64,000 bases of DNA from contig OU612069.1 of assembly GCA_914767715.1 (NCBI GenBank), positions 6,386,001-6,450,000 on the forward strand, written 5' to 3'. The first letter of the stretch is position 1; each line of letters opens with the position of its first letter. Below the pieces are notes generated by a model. The model was not told the DNA's origin and did not search any database. It saw nothing but the letters and a program-made list of their open reading frames with translations. This stretch comes from Membranipora membranacea (lineage: Eukaryota > Bryozoa > Gymnolaemata > Cheilostomatida > Membraniporidae). The translations under genes were made by a program, and so were the position numbers. Of this stretch, positions 50,449 to 62,900 are shown piece after piece.

Positions 50449-51060
50449 GTTTGTGATTGTAGCCGCTTTGAATAGTGTTCCCTGTTTGTGTAATAGTTGT
50501 CTCCCTGCATTGGAGGTGGACATTTTACAGTTCAGAGATATGTAACTTGCATCATATTCGAACAGAAGGTGAATCTGCTATTCACTATGCAGTATCAAGT
50601 TCAATAATCATACATGACATCATCAGGATGGGAATCGGAATATCAAGGTGAACGATTGTAACAGTTTTATCAATAGTACGCGGGTTCTAAGGGTCTGTTC
50701 AATTGTTCCCCTGAATTGGAGGTAATGGAATATCCAGGTGCGTGATTGTAGCTGTTAGTTGATAAATATTGCAAGGTATAGTCACTCACCACATTTCGAA
50801 AAATGAGCAGTGAAATGTTGGGCGCCTTAGGGGCTAGGCCGTGATGTCTGCGCCATTTTGCTCTCAGCTTGTAGGCAGGGCAGAGCACACCTGGGGGTCC
50901 AACAAGTCCCAGTTGTCAGTGGACTGCAGTGGGATTCGAAACCCACGACCTTCAACATTACTTGTTGAAGGGACAGCGCTCTTAACAAACTGAGCCACCT
51001 CCTACTCCTTGTGATTGTAGCGGTTATATGAATAGTACCGTGAGTTCTCAGTGTCTGCTA
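50430..51060. repeat. Repeated copies of an exon end plus splice donor
   Basis: The stretch GGAATCGGAATATCAAGGT with the following TGATTGTAGC and ATTGGAGG blocks occurs at about 50432 (exon end), again at 50631, partly at 50727, and as intron-side sequence from about 51007. The copies include the exon's last codons and the GT donor. Confidence 0.8.
50862..51002 (-). repeat. tRNA-derived SINE, family 2, copy 1
   Basis: On the minus strand it begins GGAGGTGGCTCAGTTTGTTA with an A-box, then an anticodon-arm-like hairpin, and a B-box GGTTTCGAATCCC. A shared body follows with CACACCTGGGGG(T/G)CCAAC. It matches 59655-59796 throughout. Confidence 0.85.
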
Positions 51061-51820
51061 TAGCTGTCTCCCTGTATTGGAGGCAGAAGTATGTAACTTG
51101 TTGTCATTCTGCCCGAGGAGTTACATTGAACTCTTTGTTCCACCCACTATATTGGAACGCAAGGCGAAGCTGGACATCACTTTGCAGTCTCCATTTCAGT
51201 ATACATACAAGATATCCCGGTTATTCGACCCAGCGATTGCCAGGGGTCCCATAGTGGGATGGGAGTAGACTAACAAGCATGCAGTTGCGAAGAAACAGCT
51301 CATGTCCAGAAGGTGTTACTGCTCAAACCTCCGATCTTCGTCATCCTACCCCCAGGAGATATAAATATAACAAACCCACTGTGACAGGTCTTTCAATGCT
51401 CAGTATATGTATATGACCATTATATCAGCAAAAAATGAGATTCTTTTCACATAAACTACTTGTTTAGAGTTTAGACAAAGGAATATGTACCTGGCAAAGA
51501 TTATGTTGAGAGACCATCTGACACCATGTTTTGGAATATCAACAGCATGCAAACATGAGAATTGATGCGATTCATACCATGTGGAAGAACCATTTGACGG
51601 CATTGTCAAACCATTGTTTTCATTAGATCGAGTTAGATATTTTATTGCCTTGATTTTATTTTTGTTGTATTATTTTGATTTTGGTCTTTTTCGCACATCA
51701 GGGAGAACATCTTTCGATGATGGTAGCTGCATATAGTAATGTATATATATATAGATACACATATATATAAGTGAAGTGACCCTTGAAAAACATTCATTGA
51801 TAAGTTTTTCATGTATTTTT
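51050..51820 (+). other. Intron of the long gene, no other feature called
   Basis: AT-rich, with a TA-rich stretch near 51742-51770. No supported exon. Confidence 0.4.
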
Positions 51821-51823
51821 TAG

Positions 51824-51889
51824 ATTCTTTAGAGGGGTCACCAGCATATGATGGCAGCTTTTACGAGGATGATATCCACCAAGCCATGG
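51824..51889 (+). CDS. Short exon of the unknown gene
   Basis: Acceptor TTTTTAG and donor GTAGGC bound a 66-base open stretch. It accepts phase 1 from the exon ending at 50448 and reads DSLEGSPAYDGSFYEDDIHQ. The acidic, Ser-rich composition matches its neighbours. It leaves in phase 1, which does not fit the next candidate at 52883, so at least one exon between them is unidentified. An open stretch at about 52127-52260 with AG/GT borders is a weak candidate. Confidence 0.55.
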
Positions 51890-52882
51890 GTAGGCTAAAA
51901 TATACATGTAAAAGTCCATATTTGCTGGATAAACTGATGGGTCACAATACACATGAGACTCAACATCTTACCAACAGGTAATTATTGCAATGTCACCATC
52001 TTTCTGTCACTCTTGGTTTGGTTTGGTTTCTATTTCATCGAAATAGTTAAAATATAAGAAACTCAAAAGATTAGGTAAAGTGGTGTTGAGGCCTACATGC
52101 GCAATAGCTTTGACAATATTGCAGCTAGTAGAGGCACAAGGCCAAATTGTTGTAAAAGATGCGGCAATAGAATTCAATTATATTACGATGAATCAAGTTC
52201 CAACCTCAAAGCCAAGAGGTGACACTCTAGCCCTCGTCTGTATAATCAGGAGCAACCACTGTAAGTTTCTCTATGTCTCCCTGCGTTTCCTCAATTTTAA
52301 GTTATTTGTTCTGTCACTGCATGAAAAACATTCAAAAAGATGATTGCAGATTGCCAAAAAAAGTATATATATATATAAGTCTCTATCCACAATAATACCG
52401 CTTTATTCAGCTTGCTATCCAAATACTCTTCCAGAATAAAATACAGGCTGTTAACTGTGAGGCCTGTTCAGATATAACAATAATATGATAATTTTTTGTT
52501 GATGCTAATGACTAAGACAAAACAGATTTCCAAAGACCATATATTTACCATTGTAGTCAATGATATTCATGGATTGGGAAAACATATCTGACCCTGGACA
52601 AGCATATGGCAGTTTATGTATGAATGCTGGAAACAATTTCTCATCTCTGATTGGTCCCAAAGCTCCCTAATGTTATAGCTGACCCCTGGTACTCATTTGT
52701 CAAGTAGCTTGTCCGAGTTTTTAAAGGTCGTTTCTGGGACGTCAGTCAATGCATAACGTTAAAGCTGCCAAAATTTTATCTCCAATTACTTATTTTCTTA
52801 TATACTGATGTAATTTCTCCATAAATAGCCATACTGTGCATTTTACCACTAATCCATGAATTCATATCAATGATTGTAGTAG

Positions 52883-53075
52883 CTGCGATGAAGCTCACTC
52901 TCAGAGCGTGGCGTACTCTCCGACAGCAGACATCACCCACGCTTCGACTATATACAACGATGTGACGCCGCAGTGTGTTCCCTACGGTAGATCTGATCCC
53001 GAGTCACATCATGAACCATCTCCTCATCCTTACAGACCTGCCATATACAGCTGTAATTCACCTCTAGTCCTCGAG
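52883..53075 (+). CDS. Exon of the unknown gene
   Basis: Only one frame is open across this stretch; it reads CDEAHSQSVAYSPTADITHA and onward to a donor, GAG followed by GTATGT. An alternative acceptor three bases upstream is possible. The composition (Ser, Pro, His, Tyr) fits the rest of the gene. Phase links to neighbouring exons are not resolved. Confidence 0.5.
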
Positions 53076-53532
53076 GTATGTGGACCGTATCCCCGCACTG
53101 AACTTGTAATATTCTATTGCATGATTATCTCAAATCAGATCATGAATCAATCCATATGCCACTCAATTTTGGTAATTTGGCTGGAAATCGGATAATAGAA
53201 GACCAGGGCATAAGAGGTACTTTGATCAAATTGACTCTAACTATCAAAGAAACAGTTTCTTAAAGTGTGATTTTGAGATCAAGGTGAACACATCGTAGGC
53301 TGCAGCTTCTTTGCTCAGAAACTCGATTATTCAGATTACTTGAGATGAAAGTATAGCGTATCCATATGACTGCTCTAAACCAATTACTGCCATCTCATAG
53401 ATTAAGTCAGCCTTGGTCTCGTGCCTTGTTCCTTTAATGAGTATTTTTAAAATAAACAACCCTCCACAATCCACTACCTGTCATTGTTTTGCTGTTAAAC
53501 ATTCTCATGATATTATTAGAATTACTATAAGG

Positions 53533-53580
53533 TGATGATGATGAGATCGACAGGCGGACTCGTACCACAACAACTACAGG
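53533..53580 (+). other. Candidate small exon
   Basis: Between ATAAG and a GTAATA donor, one frame reads DDDEIDRRTRTTTTT, an acidic-basic run like others in this gene. Phases do not match the flanking exons exactly, so this is tentative. Confidence 0.3.
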
Positions 53581-53989
53581 TAATATACATAAAACAAATA
53601 CTGCAGGTTATATTACCACAACTGCAACATTATCCATTCAGCAGACAATTGTTACAGGTTATTTACATGCTATATGTTTGAAATAAAAGTCATCTCGAAA
53701 TACTGAGTTGTCTGCTTAATGTCAAGGAGCAGACAACTTTATACTAGCGAGTTGATGTTCACGTTGGAGTTTTTTACTACAGTATAAAATTTCCTTTATG
53801 AAAATCAAGGTGTGATTAATCTGCCTGCTATAAAACTGACTTCTTATGCGATGTTTGATTATATATAACCACTAACATATATTCATATCAGTATGTCTAA
53901 CATTATATTATATTATTTATATTAGACATATAATATAAAATATAGAAATTGATATTTTTATTCTGCTTTGCTGGTACATTGAGCCGTAG

Positions 53990-56900
53990 ATCTTACAGTA
54001 GAGTATCAGGGGTAGATAACTTAGCAGACAGTCATATTGTAGTATATAATGAGGAAACTGACTACGAGAATACTACAGATGAAGAGGAGGGACAGGAGGG
54101 GGACAACTCGGTATATCACTCATCTAATGAAGACATGCAGAGTACCTCCGCCTACTCTCATCACTCTGAGCCGACTACTGATGCAGGTAACAGTTAGATC
54201 AAGTATAGTTTAGTTTATTATCAGATCTGATATTATCATGTGATAACAAAAATGGATCACAGGGTGCTCTAGGTAAAAACTGCACTAGAAATTTATCAGC
54301 TTACATAATAAAAGTTGACACGGTATGACGTAAAAAGATTAAAAAAGCTCCTAGGTCTCTTCTCAGTGCAATATCGCTTTAGTATAAAATTACTGACTGT
54401 CCAAGAAGATTTTGTGAGGAGTCATTATAAATATTTTATTACGTAATGGGTGGGTAGGATCATTTGAAACTTCACTAAAGTATGACCTAATTTGCCTGCA
54501 ATTTGGGTTCGCGCCTCACCAGTAGACTGGGAACAACTGGAATGCAGGCAAGTTGGATGAAAATTGATCTAGGTAATAATATTATGAAACCTTTATGTTC
54601 AAGCTTGGAAGGGAGAGGACAAACACAGAAGATTTGATGTTTGTACAATGTATATTATAGGTAGCAAGGGTGCAGCCTGTTGGATAAAGGTTAAGGCTTG
54701 GGATCTTTATTAAAATCAGATAGGCCAAATATATATATTTTTAGTGATCAATTCAGGAATGATTTCACCCGGAGGTTAGACCACAGAAGAAAAAAGGAGC
54801 AACTGGCTCTAAAATCCTCACTAATTCTGATCGAATGACACCGCCCTTCCCTCCTGGACTAGCTTTTACTCATAGTTGTTAATTTCACTCACAGTTATTA
54901 TTGAAATATACTTTTAATAGGCGATCAAGATGATGCAACCAGTCTTTGTTGCACAGCAGATGAGGATGAGGCTTCTGCACCCGAAGCGCTAGCTCCTTTT
55001 TCCCAATTCGGTTAGTAAATCTGTGTTTGGTAAATTGCCAGGGGTTGCCAAGTGCACAAAATGGGGTATGAAAATAAAACCCTTCGAGATTTGCTGTTTA
55101 GTAAGAAACAGAAGATTGGGCTGCCCCTAAAGAGGGACGCAAGGTGCCCTAAATCCTCATACTGAGAATGTGATACATCCTAGAAAACTAGAATGCATCC
55201 TAGAGGTGAGGCCATAGAAGACCTAATCATGGGTGTGCAGCGAGCTGCCAAAACTGAACTTGCACTAATCGGCCACTGGTAATGACACTTTGATCTTAGC
55301 CAATAGGCTGAGATTTGCATGTATCTTCATTATCATCATCTTAAATCTTTCTCAGTTTGTAATGTAAACCATTATCTGCTTGGTTAACTTTTAAATGTAG
55401 TTTATACATATTTAGTAATACAACAGTTATAGATAATAAAATAGCTTTATGAGACATCTCTGAAACAGAAGAATAGTCTATATTCACCTTTCTCTTACTC
55501 TGACAGGATTAGGAGGGGCGATAGTTGGAGGTATGATTAGACAGAGGAGACAAACCTATTCCTGTAACAGCCCGTTTATACTACATCGCCACAGTGAGCA
55601 CACATCTCCTATCGATATGTCTGCTAGGCATAGTAATACACCTCGTGTGTGGTGAGTGGAGCTATGCACCCCTGAGGTCACCTTCGATATAATGCTTAAT
55701 TAACCTTAGAGCAGAACAAAGACTCACTCATCACCTAAACCTTTTGGCTTGATTCCTGTGATCTTTGAGTGTAGTGGGTATCTACTGTTGATAAGACTGT
55801 TGATAAGTCTGTCAGGCACAGTATTACACCTTCTGAGAACACATAACTAAAAGTGTATTGAAATTCCTCAACTCTTTTAGTAAGATATATCTACTGATAA
55901 GTTACTATCATCACAGTCTGGAATCAATATTACACCAAATGATAACACAATAATGGTCCCTGTTTTTATCTCTAACCTCTTCACTGTGGCTCATTTCTAG
56001 TTAGGTGACGTAACAACAGTTATACCTCTCCTTACTTTGTGTGTTGTAGCTTGGCAGGGTTGAGCCGGTTGAGACTTCAGTCCAGAGAGATGCTCTACTT
56101 GGATACGAATGAGATGTTAGTCCTTCCCTCAACTGTGGGTGAGCCTGCTGACCAGGTGATCCCTGAGCACCACCTGGAGCAGCCGTTACTCGCCACAGAA
56201 CATAATCAGTCAGAAAGATCATCTCTTCAGGAGAAGAGAACTTCACATTGCTCATCAGATACAAGAATTAATATAGACATGAATGGTCTCGAAGCAGGTA
56301 TTGCTAGCTACTGTATTGTTAGCTACTGTGTTGTTGGCTACTTGTATTGTTAGCTATTTTCACCTACACTTAGCCAATGTGTTGGCACTGATTGGCTGGT
56401 GGGAGAGGGAGATTCAATGCTAGGTCAGATGGTACTTTCCTGAAAGAACCTATTAGTGTTATAGTGACATGTAAGAGTAATTCATTTTCACTTTCACTGT
56501 ATTTCACTTGTTGTATTTTGTGAGCTAGCATTGGCTCTCTCTCCCACCCAAAAGTCGATCAGAAAGGAGCCCTCACTTTGGCTACCTACCTTGTGGGAAA
56601 AATTAAATTGAAGCAAACTTGATAAGCTTGTAAAACTCATAATTTATCTAACAGACTCTCTGTGTATACACCAAGTGGTGAAGTGACACAAAAACTTGGT
56701 CACAGTTGTAACGAGCTGTTAAAGATTGGCAGTTGGTGAATCATTTGAACTTACTTTTAACTTCAGACTCTACAGACTCTGAGGCAGAGAAGCAGTCTCA
56801 GAGTATAGGTGAACGTTTACTGAAGCAGGCCAGTCCTCATATAGCAGAGTATCTCAACTCTCAGTCTGAACAGTATAACAACAAATCTACCGCTGAGACA

Positions 56901-59900
56901 GGGGAGCTTAGTCATCGGTCGGCAGACCCGGCTCATCATCAGTCGGCAGACCCGGCTCATCATCAGTCCGCTGACCCAGCTCCTAACATGGAGGGTTTGG
57001 TTGAAGGTGAAAGCGATCAACTTCCCGAGGAGTATACTGCGGGTAAATCTCCCAATGAAGCTCATCTAGCAAGACTACGCAATGAATCTGTAAGTTTAGG
57101 GTAAAATATGTAAATAGATGTTGGGTAATTTTCTACTAGCTCTATGTTCAAAATATTTAAGAGCCAAACATTACAACAATGATATGGTGGACACAAAGTT
57201 AATCTGACCGCGCTGACACTCATCAACAGGCTCACGGAGAGAGACTCATACATAATAAGATTAAAAAATCAGTAAATACATGCTGCTTTGCTGCTGTTAT
57301 TCTTTTTGTAAGCTCTTTATTGGCTGTCTATATCATTACAACATTGAAATGATTTCCAAATAGTGCGGGAAGAAAGGTGAAAAGTAAAAAATAGCAAAAA
57401 TGTTAGAGCGAGAATATAGTAACGTAAGAATGAAATCTGAATGTATCTTTACTTCATATCATATGAATATATAAACTTTTATTGGCAACCAAAGTCATCT
57501 CATTAGTAATGTTTTTCATTGAGTGCCAGAAAAAAAATTGAAAATTAAACAGAATAGAGTAGCATTACCATTGTCGATTAATTTGATAACATTTGGTTGA
57601 ATAGCAATGCTCTAAATGATCTGAACTCCTATTTGTACAGACACCGAGGAAATCTGACACCGCTGACCTCGCTGACCCTGATCGGCGGGTGAGGCAGCAG
57701 GCCGGTAGTCTAGTAGATATGGAGAGAGAAGAAGCCCAAATGACTACAGAGACAGGAGCTGCTATATTAGACGAGATTAGAGATATGCAGTTTATACTAG
57801 ATCAAGCACAAGGTATGATAGTTATATAATATGAAAAATAATGTGAAACAAAGTATGAAGTTTCAAAAAAGGCAAAAAAGGTCATAATTATTACTGATTC
57901 AAATATAGCACCCTCAAGGAGATAAGTATCCGCAAGACAACAAGTTTGCTTATATGCACAGTTTTATAACAGCAAAATTTGTGGCTAGCTGAAATTCATA
58001 AACCTTATAACATTACGCTTAGCTTCTGGTAAGTGCAGGCTGACATTGAATCACCCAAGACTTGCTGAACTGAACTCTAACCCATATTTCCTCTCTTAGG
58101 ATTTGCTCACTCAATAAATACAAGCTGAGAGAATAAGATTGTAGAGTCACTACTAGTGACCTGTTTTTTATTTTTTTAAAGGAACAATACACTTCTGATT
58201 TCTGTTTGACAGCCAACGCAGCTCTGAAAAATGTATGCACATACTAAAACTCTGGTATTATAGTGTAAAAACCCCTGTTCTGCTCAAATATGCATTCAAA
58301 ATTGAAGTTGTGCAATTTTACAAAACATTACCTGATCAACTTGTTGTTGCTCATTCTGTTGCTCTCTAAAGGCCTCCCACATCCTGCCTGGTCGGTAAGG
58401 TGAGGGGTCAGCACTCCCAGTAGCAGATGATGATGATCCTGTACTGGTACTCCCACTAGTATTTCTGTGTCTAGTTGGGACAGGAGGCAGAACTCTCCCA
58501 TCTTCAGGTATCCCCAATTCCCAAGGAAGCTTCTGGCCATTCTTGGTTGGAGCAAAAGCATAAGGTGTTGGTTTTGAACTCATCTTTTAGTTTCAACAGT
58601 GAATGTTTGATAAAACTCAGAAAATCCTATGATTGCTGAAGTCATTTCTGCTGAAAAACCTCCCGGATGTGGCTTAAAAGCAAATTGTTTGGGTGGCTAG
58701 AAAATATTACATCATGCACATGCGCATTATGATACATCTGTATTATTTCATCAGGTAGGAGCAGACAACCTATTGAGAAAATCAGACTATTTCAGCTAAA
58801 AACTTGATTCTATTAGTTGTCTTATTTCTCGTTGGGGATGCACAACTTCAATTTTGAATGCATATTTGAGCAGAACAGGGGTTTTTACACTATAATACCA
58901 GAGTTTTAGTATGTGCATACATTTTTCAGAGCTGCGTTGGCTGTCAAACAGAAATCAGAATTGTATTGTTCCTTTAATACTTTATTTGCAATCTAAATCA
59001 TTTTGCCGAAACAGAAGAAAAAAAGACAATGGAAAGAAACCATTATGGTTTTATCAGAAAAACTGTATTTTATTCAATCTCATAATAATAGCTCATGAAA
59101 ATTTGCAAAAGGCCTTAAACCCCAGTCAAGTTTATCTACCTTCAGGTCATACAACTATAGAGTGTAAATTAAATGCTTTAACAAATTTTGCACGTTCGTT
59201 CGCATCAAGATTAAGGCTTTGTGATGATTTTGATGTGCAAATTAATAATCTACCCTCCCCATCCCAATAACTACAGGAAAAACTTTTGTATACGATCAAA
59301 TCTTTTTTTTGTGTGAATAAAGTAAACGGAAATAAGTAAAATTCGGATGTGCATAAAACAACGTAGGAAAGACCAGACAATTCAAATGAGCAGAATAATT
59401 TTGTTGTATTTTAGAAGCCAGAGAGTATGAGATGTCGGCAGCAGCAGCAGTGTTGTATGAACAGCCAGCGGAGATTGGCAGCAGCTCACAGATTTATAAT
59501 TACTCAGTACCAGATTACTCTGTACCGCAGGCCTGTTCACTATCTCCCGCTGAGGGTGAGTCATAGCTACACTGATTAAAGGTTGATTTAAATCTAGCTG
59601 TTGCACGCCACATCGTCAAGTGTGTGTAGAGAAATTTGAATTGCCTTAAGGTTGGTCTCAGTTTGTAGGTAAGTCGGAGCACACCTGGGGGCCAACCAAA
59701 CCCAGTGGTCGGTGGAATGCAGTGGGTATCGAACCACGACCTTCAGCATTTGCGTGCTGAAGGACCAGTGTTCTAACCGACTGAGCCACCTTCTACTGAT
59801 ATACGAGTTGATCCACACTAAGCGACAATGCAACAAAGAAGACCAATAAACAATATTTTGCTGAGGAAGCTGATATTTTCCAAAGGCAGATAGATCAGTT

Positions 59901-62900
59901 TCAAGTTCAGGCTGAGTTATGTTATGTTCACTATCTCTTGCTGAGGGTAACACCAACACTGCTGGTTTACTATCTCTGAGATGCAAGTCTCTCTACAGCA
60001 TAGTGACGTACATATAAGAAGACCTACTGGTTAGGTTTTGTTTATCTGTCTGGTTTTAAGTTTAGGAACTCCAGCACATTTGAATCAATTCAGTAGCTAC
60101 TGCAATGTGAATATAACCAACAGTAACTGATAGCTTGCACATGCGCAAAGTTGGTGAGCGGCTGAGTTTCTCAGTACCCTGTTGCTTTTCTGCGATTAAC
60201 AAAACCAAAATGTACGAAATGATCCATCAGAAGAAGTGAGGTTAAAGTGGCAGCACACCATCTGACCCTCCTGTTGTACGCAAAATGTTTCGTTGACTGA
60301 CCTCTCCAGAGGCGCGCTGATATCACTCATACTACAGGAAGACACAATCAGGCATCAATACATTTCAATAACAGATTTCATTTCTGTTGTGTTGATTACA
60401 TAGTCATGGGTTCAAGCCCATGAATTGAACAATCATAATCGAATGTCCCGTCCGCAACACATTTTGGTCTATCTAATTTCTACATGTTGAAGGCAGATAT
60501 TTCTTATGTTTGTTTTGTTAGTTATGAGACATCAGCTTTGTCAGCTATTTGGTCCGTATTTTCTGTCTGCCTATAACCCTTATATTTTGAGCTCTGAGTC
60601 ATTATACTACGATACCTACAATGATTTAGCTAGTATTATATTTTGTTGCAAGAGTTTTCATCTGTTATGGCATTGGTTGTTAGATCTCAGCCAGGTCATT
60701 TGCTAAGTCCGTACTTCCTGTTTGTTCAGTGCCATGATCCCACGAGCCTGAGAGTTATCATACTATTATACCTACAATGTATTAGTTAGTATCATTTATG
60801 TTTATCATACATTACAAAGTCCATACACCCTGTTTGCTGAGTCTCCAGATCTGTAGAGCTATGAGTATCTCTATACCCTGTGACAGGTGGTAGTTACAAT
60901 GATGGCAGTAGTCTCTCTAGTGAGCCGATAGTTAAAAGAAGAAGAAGAGCAGCAGCAGGAGGAGGCAGAGTATGTAAGGATAAACTATACTCTAGCTCTG
61001 ACTGTAAGTAAACAATACAAACTTAAACGTATTTACTAAAACTACACAGGCCTCACGTGTTTATTCATTCACAAACAATGCAAACTTGAACCTCCGAATG
61101 TAAGCTACACATGATAATAAGTGACATTGTGTCGGGGTTATAAAAATACAATACCCTAGAACTCCACTGGTATTTGGGTCTTCCAACTACAACATACCTT
61201 AGAATAGTAAAGTTTTCCCAGCAGGAAATGTGCCTATTATTGCAGATGCTTGCAAAATTACCACACATATTATAATATAGTATAGTACTGCCTCTACCAG
61301 ATTGCCATCTTGTTGGATGTAAAACAAACACATAATACCACCGAAAGATTTCGGTTCAACTTATCATCTTATTTTATACAATATTTGGCCAGTCTGATAA
61401 TAGGATTGACTAAAGAGAGAAAAGTTATATATGTTATTGCCATAAACATATAAACGCTATATATATTTATATGTTAATGGCTATTGCATAACAAATTTGG
61501 CATTTGTCTTCTTAATGCCTTCTAAGTTTGGCTGTACATAGTGGAAGTTGATAGGTTCTCAAACTCATCCTGAGGGTAAACAATTCTCTAATTTTCTCAT
61601 GGGAATTCATTTTATATTTATCTACACACATACGAGTTGTAGTTATTTTCATTTGGATAAAAGAAGGAATTACTCCGAATGAAAATTGCTAGATTTTTGT
61701 ACTGTTGTTAACAGCTGAAGGAGAGGGAAGTGCTCAACAGAAAATGGTTGTCAGGACTAAGAAAACTAAGAGTAAGCTTCGCTACAGCATAATATTGGTT
61801 GCATTTTGCAAGTAGAAAATTTCAAATTTTCCCATGCCAATCTCCCCAGAAGTCAGTATAAATCTGGTCCTCCTAGTTAGACTAAGAAGTGGATTAGACC
61901 ATGACAGAGTTTTATCTGTTGTCATTGACTTGTTTTAATTGGAGAATTTCAGAGCATTGTGTTGTGGGATACTCTGTGATATGCCCATTGTTCACAGACC
62001 TTCCTGCTTTTTTTGGGAATTTCAAAAAAATGAGTTATGGGATATTTTTAAGAACGCCCACGGATCATAAGCCCACCCATTCTAGTTGGGAATTACAGAA
62101 TGGTGCATCATGGGATATTCTTTGACATGCCCAAAGTTTGCGTTATGGGGTATTCTTTAATACGCCCTCTTATTGGTATCCTGTTTTGACGACACATAAT
62201 CTGTACGAATCAATTTATAGAGAAGAAAAGAGTACAAAATATCCGGAGAAATCTCCGGCGCTGTAAGGCTATAATTTCTGATATCAGTAGTGAAAACAAC
62301 CGAGACGTTCATTATCAGGGTGAGTGTGAACCATAGACGTAGGCGTAAACTTGGACTTGGACTTGGACTTGGACTTGGACTTGGGCTTAGTATGAGATGT
62401 TACATGACTGCTGTTTCCATTTGAAGAGAAAAGCATATTGTTGTATCTTCAACTGTAAGATGTGTGTGTGTGTGTGTGCTTTTCACGGGTGTCAATCAGG
62501 ACAGCCCAACCTGTAGTAGTCTACACCAAGTTTGGTCCATTTGCGGGCGTGATCAGTTGAAGGAAGTAACTGGAATGCAGGCAATTGGATTAAACATGAT
62601 CTAGTAGTAGTCGGACTATCTGGCGGAGCCCTTGCTTTTGCTTTGCTAACTTTTTGTTTTATTCAACATCTAAATTAATGGCATAAATATTCAAAAAGAG
62701 AAGAAAAAATGCTTTTTGGATATCGACAATGTCAGCTGACAGTTACTGATTGACTCCTTGCTTCTGTATTTTGTGCTGATTTGATCGTAAAATGAGTTTA
62801 TATTACTATTGCCAATTCTTTTAGCTATTCATAGATGCCTTATTGGAGAGCGTCAATTTTTCTTTTTAAATACTGGTTGGACTGAGTGATTGTACTTTTC

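Noticed and set aside
52080-52343. 87-codon frame as a confident exon of the long gene
   Set aside because: An AG/GT-bounded part exists, but its composition is unlike the gene's other exons and the phase does not solve the gap to 52883; kept only as a weak candidate.
59147-59380. Opposed open frames within the intron before exon 59415
   Set aside because: Both strands are open by chance; neither has splice support or a domain.
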